DNA of 64,000 nucleotides, from the NCBI GenBank assembly GCA_963678275.1, contig OY782765.1:4030001-4094000 (forward strand), written 5' to 3'. Shown one piece after another: positions 60,731 through 64,000 of this stretch; position 1 is the stretch's first letter; every line of letters begins with the position of its first letter. A program made the position numbers and the translations under genes. This stretch comes from G963677445 sp963678275. Its GTDB lineage: Bacteria; Bacteroidota; Ignavibacteria; Ignavibacteriales; Melioribacteraceae. Below the pieces are notes generated by a model. The model was not told the origin of the DNA, ran no database searches, and saw only the letters and a list, made by a program, of their open reading frames with translations.

Positions 60731-61777
60731 ATGGAAAACAGCGAAAGAAGATATGACATCGACTGGCTGCGGGTAATCGCAATTTTTTTACTTCTCATTT
60801 ATCACATGGCTCTTATTTTTCAACCCTGGGGAAAAATGATCGGATTTATTCAGAGTGAAGAAACCAGTGATTCGATCTGGTTTCCGATGGCGATGATTAA
60901 TGTCTGGAGGATCCCGCTTCTCTTTTTTGTTTCAGGGATGGGGGTGTGTTTTGCTCTCCGCCGCCGCGACTGGAAAGCGCTGCTGATTGACCGGGGTAAA
61001 AGGATATTGCTCCCGTTGCTTTTCGGCAGCTTTTTTATTGTGCCTGTGCATATAATTTTTGTGCAGTTATTTTATGGCGGAGAGCCTGAATATGTAGCGA
61101 GTATGGGGCATCTTTGGTTTCTGGCCAATATTTGTATATATATAACACAGGTTATCGGTTTTGCTTTTTTGAATCAGAATTATGATTACAAATTCTTCCG
61201 GTTTTTCAGAAGACAACTGAAACACCCCTGGTTTATCTACATTTTCGCTTTGCCTTATGTGCTTGAATCATTCATCGCCGGCCCGCGATATTTTTCGATG
61301 TATGTGGGAAATGCGCACGGATTCCTTATAGGTATGGTTGCGTTCATAACAGGTTTTTTGGTTATCGCCATCGGGAAAGAATTCTGGAACGCGGTTGAAA
61401 GAATGAAAGTTTTCACTCTTCTGATCGCCTTCGCGCTATACCTGGCGCGTATTCTCTGGTTCAATTTTGAAGCTCCGGTTTATCTTACCTCGTTTGAATC
61501 GATTAATTGGATATTCGCAATTTTCGGATTCGCTTACCGTTACCTTAATAAACCGGGCAAAGCGCTCGCATATCTGAGCGAAGCGGTTTACCCCGTGTAT
61601 ATTGTCCACATGATCTTTTTATTCGCCTCCGCTTATTATGTTCTTCCCCTGGGACTGCCGATAGAGCTTAATATAATATCGATTGTCCTTTTAACCTTCG
61701 CGGGCAGTTTTGTAAGTTTTGAAATTTTAAGGAGAATTAAAATAATCAGACCATTTTTCGGTATGAAATGGAAATAA
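60731..61777 (+). CDS. Acyltransferase family 3 membrane protein
   Basis: 348 residues with about ten transmembrane helices. Start RRYDIDWLRVIAIFLLLIYH carries the conserved Asp and His of acyltransferase 3 enzymes, followed by WRIPLLFFVSGMGVCFALRR and GHLWFLANICIYI. These inner-membrane proteins transfer acyl or succinyl groups to glycans; the closest well-known type is OpgC/MdoC. Together with the deacetylase upstream it suggests surface glycan modification. Confidence 0.9.
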   Translation: MENSERRYDIDWLRVIAIFLLLIYHMALIFQPWGKMIGFIQSEETSDSIWFPMAMINVWRIPLLFFVSGMGVCFALRRRDWKALLIDRGKRILLPLLFGSFFIVPVHIIFVQLFYGGEPEYVASMGHLWFLANICIYITQVIGFAFLNQNYDYKFFRFFRRQLKHPWFIYIFALPYVLESFIAGPRYFSMYVGNAHGFLIGMVAFITGFLVIAIGKEFWNAVERMKVFTLLIAFALYLARILWFNFEAPVYLTSFESINWIFAIFGFAYRYLNKPGKALAYLSEAVYPVYIVHMIFLFASAYYVLPLGLPIELNIISIVLLTFAGSFVSFEILRRIKIIRPFFGMKWK

Positions 61778-61934
61778 AACCGGTGGTTGAATGAAAACAG
61801 TGAAAAAAGCCTGCCTGGCAAAGATAAATTTCTTCTTTCACTAACTGAAGGGAAATTGCCGGCGGTCCGGAAGAAGCGTATCCCGAAAGAATAATATATT
61901 TATTCTTTGAAACATTAATAGTCCTATAAGTCCC

Positions 61935-62382
61935 TAAATTTTCCCCAGGCAGAGCTTGAGGGAAATCCCCCGAAGGGGGTTAAACCTAATAGCCACGGGG
62001 TTTTCACGCAGTGAATTCCCCGTGGGGGCGGTTCAGCCGGTTTATGGATTTAGAATCGCGGCCTGATTATCGGCAACATGTTATTTGTGGGCTTTTTGAC
62101 AAATTTTGCTCCTTAGATTATCCTCAACATGTTGGCGTTAGTGTATTAGTAAGAGCTTAAATTTTCCCCACGCAGAGCTTGAGGGAAATCCCCCGAAGGG
62201 GGTTAAACCTAATAGCCACGGGGTGTTCACGCAGTGAATTCCCCGTGGGGGCGGTTCAGCCGGATTATGGATTTAGAATCGCGACCTGACTATCGGTAAC
62301 ATGTTATTTGCGGGCATTTTGACAAATTTTGTTCCCTGGATTATCCTCAACATGTTGGCGTTAGTGTGGTGATAAGAGCCTA
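61935..62382 (+). repeat. AACATGTTG dispersed repeat, copy e (two tandem units)
   Basis: Units begin with TAAATTTTCCCCA(G/C)GCAGAG at 61935 and 62158 (period 223). Each includes a CCCCCGAAGGGGG hairpin, ACGGGG...CCCCGT, GAATCGCG(G/A)CCTGA, AACATGTTATTTG and CCTCAACATGTTGGCGTTAG. Same order as 21757-22006. Confidence 0.8.
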
Positions 62383-62720
62383 TATGAAAACCAATGGGTA
62401 ATGAAAAGACAACCAACTATTAAATGAACGTAACTGAACAGATATACAAGCGCCAATATATGGTTTGCCTGACAGAGCATGTGCTATAAATATCATATTC
62501 GATTGATTTGAATTTTGCCTGGGAGATCTTAAAGGATTTGGTTATCTGGAGAAGGTTTGTGAATCCTCTACAAGGCAAATAAGATAAAAAAGAACCTTGT
62601 AGAGGTTCCATTATTGTAGTATATTATAGACAATTTGAAAATCATCTCTGTAGGAGATGCATAAAATGGCGCTTAAACTGCATCATATTAAAAATATTAC
62701 AATGCCAATATATTAACAAA
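62383..62720 (+). repeat. Conserved tail sequence, second copy
   Basis: Matches 22007-22340: TATATGAAAACCAATGGGTA, AACGTAACTGAACAGATA, GTTTGTGAATCCTC, AAGAACCTTGTAGAGG, TCTGTAGGAGATGCATAAA. A hairpin GAACCTTGTAGAGGTTC lies at 62592-62608. Confidence 0.65.
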
Positions 62721-62859
62721 AAAAGAGCCGGAAGTATTTGAAATAAAGAAAATTTTATCAGTGATCGAAGTGGTTTGTCACTGGCTTAAATTCAATTATC
62801 CGCTATATTTCACATAGAACCATATTCTTTGTAATATAAATATAATTAAAGGAGAAAAG

Positions 62860-63678
62860 ATGATCTCGAAAAGAAATGCAGTAATTATAATTTGCAGCTT
62901 ATTATTAGTGATGCCCAATTTTTTATCCGGAATGCAAAATAACTGGGAAAAATTTCTGAAACTTAAAGAGAAATTTTATTTCCTGGATCGACAGAATTTT
63001 GAGGAAATAACATTTTTTATTGATACTCCCTTCCTCAATAAGGTTGCTGAAGATGTTGAAAAAAATATATCTGATCTAAATGGTAAAGCAACGCTTGAAT
63101 ATGATCTTAGATTATTTAGTTTAACTTTTAGCAAAAATTGTGGTATCCGGTTTAACAATCCACACTTCGAACTTTTGTTGTTATCCGATGAAGAGGAATT
63201 AAAAGAGTCAGTAATCTATTTGGAAAAGATGTTCAACCAACAGGTTGACAGAATAAAAAACCTGGTAAGCACTGCTATTGAAGACCTTTGTTCACCCCAA
63301 AAAGATAAGTACAAAAACCTAACTTATAAAACAATTGATGATACTGTTATCGTGAATTTTATGAAAGAAGAAGGTGAAGTAAAAACCGAAAAATATTATA
63401 AGAATATTGTTGAGGGAGTTGAATTAATTCAGGTTTCAGAATTCAAATCAATTGAAATTTATAAATTAACGAAAAATAATAAACTAATATTAGAAAAAGG
63501 TTCCGCTTCTAATCCAGTTCAGGGTGGTGAACTTATTTTAAGCGCAACATTTGAATATCAGTTTATTGATGGAATTACTTTGCCAAAGACAATCACCTCC
63601 CTTTTTGAATATAATGTACAGGGCGAATCAAAAAAAGGAGAACTAATTATTAACTTTTATGATTGCAAAATAAAATAA
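62860..63678 (+). CDS. Secreted protein of unknown function
   Basis: 272 residues, family not recognised. Signal peptide (NAVIIICSLLLVMPNFLSG). The mature protein alternates helices (SVIYLEKMFNQQVDRIKNLV) and beta-strands (LILSATFEYQFIDGITLPKT, then KGELIINFYDCKIK), which recalls LolA-like or DUF-type periplasmic beta-sheet proteins, but no defining motif is seen. AAAGGAG lies nine bases before the ATG. It is followed after three bases by the transpeptidase gene, so the two are probably cotranscribed. Confidence 0.7.
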   Translation: MISKRNAVIIICSLLLVMPNFLSGMQNNWEKFLKLKEKFYFLDRQNFEEITFFIDTPFLNKVAEDVEKNISDLNGKATLEYDLRLFSLTFSKNCGIRFNNPHFELLLLSDEEELKESVIYLEKMFNQQVDRIKNLVSTAIEDLCSPQKDKYKNLTYKTIDDTVIVNFMKEEGEVKTEKYYKNIVEGVELIQVSEFKSIEIYKLTKNNKLILEKGSASNPVQGGELILSATFEYQFIDGITLPKTITSLFEYNVQGESKKGELIINFYDCKIK

Positions 63679-63681
63679 CAG

Positions 63682-64000
63682 ATGAAATACTTCTACATTC
63701 AACTTTTATCTGTTCTTTTGATTTTCTCCTGCTCTCGCGGTGATGAAGAACTACCGCCGGGTGAAAGGCTATGGAAAATTGTGCCTGAAAGCAGAAGATC
63801 GGCTCATGTTTATAATAATATCAAGCCTGATATTGAAAAACAATTTTTATCGAAAAAACTCCATCCCGGCTCAGCGATATTTATCCGGATATTCAAAGAG
63901 GCAAATGAACTGGAATTGTGGGTAAAGAAGGGAGCCGGTTTTGAATTATTCAAAATATATGAGATATGTTATTATTCCGGTGATCTCGGACCAAAACTTA
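63682..64000 (+). CDS. YafK/ErfK-type L,D-transpeptidase, 3' end outside window
   Basis: The open frame runs to the window edge (106 codons seen). Lipoprotein signal with lipobox IFSC (Cys17). Then KIVPESRRSAHVYNNIKPDI, AIFIRIFKEANELELWVKK and FELFKIYEICYYSGDLGPKL, the start of the YkuD-type catalytic domain of YafK family murein L,D-transpeptidases, which act on peptidoglycan in the periplasm. The catalytic His/Cys lie beyond the edge. Starts three bases after the preceding gene. Confidence 0.85.
   Translation, partial: MKYFYIQLLSVLLIFSCSRGDEELPPGERLWKIVPESRRSAHVYNNIKPDIEKQFLSKKLHPGSAIFIRIFKEANELELWVKKGAGFELFKIYEICYYSGDLGPKL

Larger units (their letters stand above)
61778..62859. other. Repeat-filled intergenic region
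   Basis: 1.1 kb without a gene: two tandem core units of the AACATGTTG element (61935-62382) and the conserved tail (62383-62720). The final 140 bases are AT-rich and contain the promoter of the 62860 gene. Confidence 0.65.

Overview
The window reads as a chromosomal segment of a member of the FCB group (Bacteroidota/Ignavibacteriota side), most likely an Ignavibacteria-like lineage. The main reasons are a 1018-residue secreted protein (55389-58445, minus) that ends in a type IX secretion sorting domain with the YPNPFNPTT signature common in that group, several outer-membrane beta-barrels and lipoproteins, moderately AT-rich DNA, and a bacterial RNase P RNA gene. This assignment is inference; no rRNA or ribosomal protein gene is present to confirm it.

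Layout. 1-3.2 kb: a GNAT acetyltransferase cut by the window edge, a small nucleotidyltransferase, an AAA ATPase of the DUF4143 type and an RHH/PIN toxin-antitoxin pair, with decayed copies of the GNAT and PIN gene tails between them. 3.2-17.3 kb: unlinked single genes (GHL10 glycoside hydrolase-like lipoprotein, GNATs, VOC protein, beta-barrel, M1 peptidase, frameshifted e(P4)-type phosphatase, methyltransferase) separated by repeat-rich DNA. 17.7-31.2 kb: the most distinctive region, eleven intact phage-tail-collar (MdpB-like) genes plus one broken copy, all on the minus strand. Ten of the intact genes lie in three modules, each opened by a small about 119-residue protein that I do not recognise and preceded by the same leader/promoter block; the eleventh is a lone divergent gene. 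Two of the modules are a tandem duplication that has since undergone deletion and apparent gene conversion. 31.5-44 kb: a VOC protein, a PocR/multi-PAS histidine kinase with a CheY-like partner, bacterioferritin, a methyltransferase-cupin-DJ-1 operon, a methyltransferase-glycosyltransferase pair, an XRE regulator with a membrane protein, and an FMN-dependent enoyl-ACP reductase/nitronate monooxygenase-like gene. 44.2-53.3 kb: housekeeping genes dxr-rseP, rubrerythrin, yebC-ruvC, recJ and rnpB. 53.2-64 kb: a beta-barrel, the T9SS cargo protein, a truncated four-helix-bundle protein, polysaccharide deacetylase, acyltransferase 3, a secreted unknown and the start of a YafK-type L,D-transpeptidase.

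The non-coding DNA is unusually rich in dispersed repeats. There is a 192-bp MITE-like element with 17-bp terminal inverted repeats, two copies of which have perfect 5-bp target duplications. There is also a 170-bp element with GTGTACCTGACGGCACAC ends, an AACATGTTG-containing element of several hundred bp found in at least five places and in both orientations, a 370-bp tandem repeat, and several loop-less palindromes. They concentrate around the collar modules and probably supplied the homology for the duplications there. I saw no transposase, integrase, reverse transcriptase, CRISPR array or tRNA.
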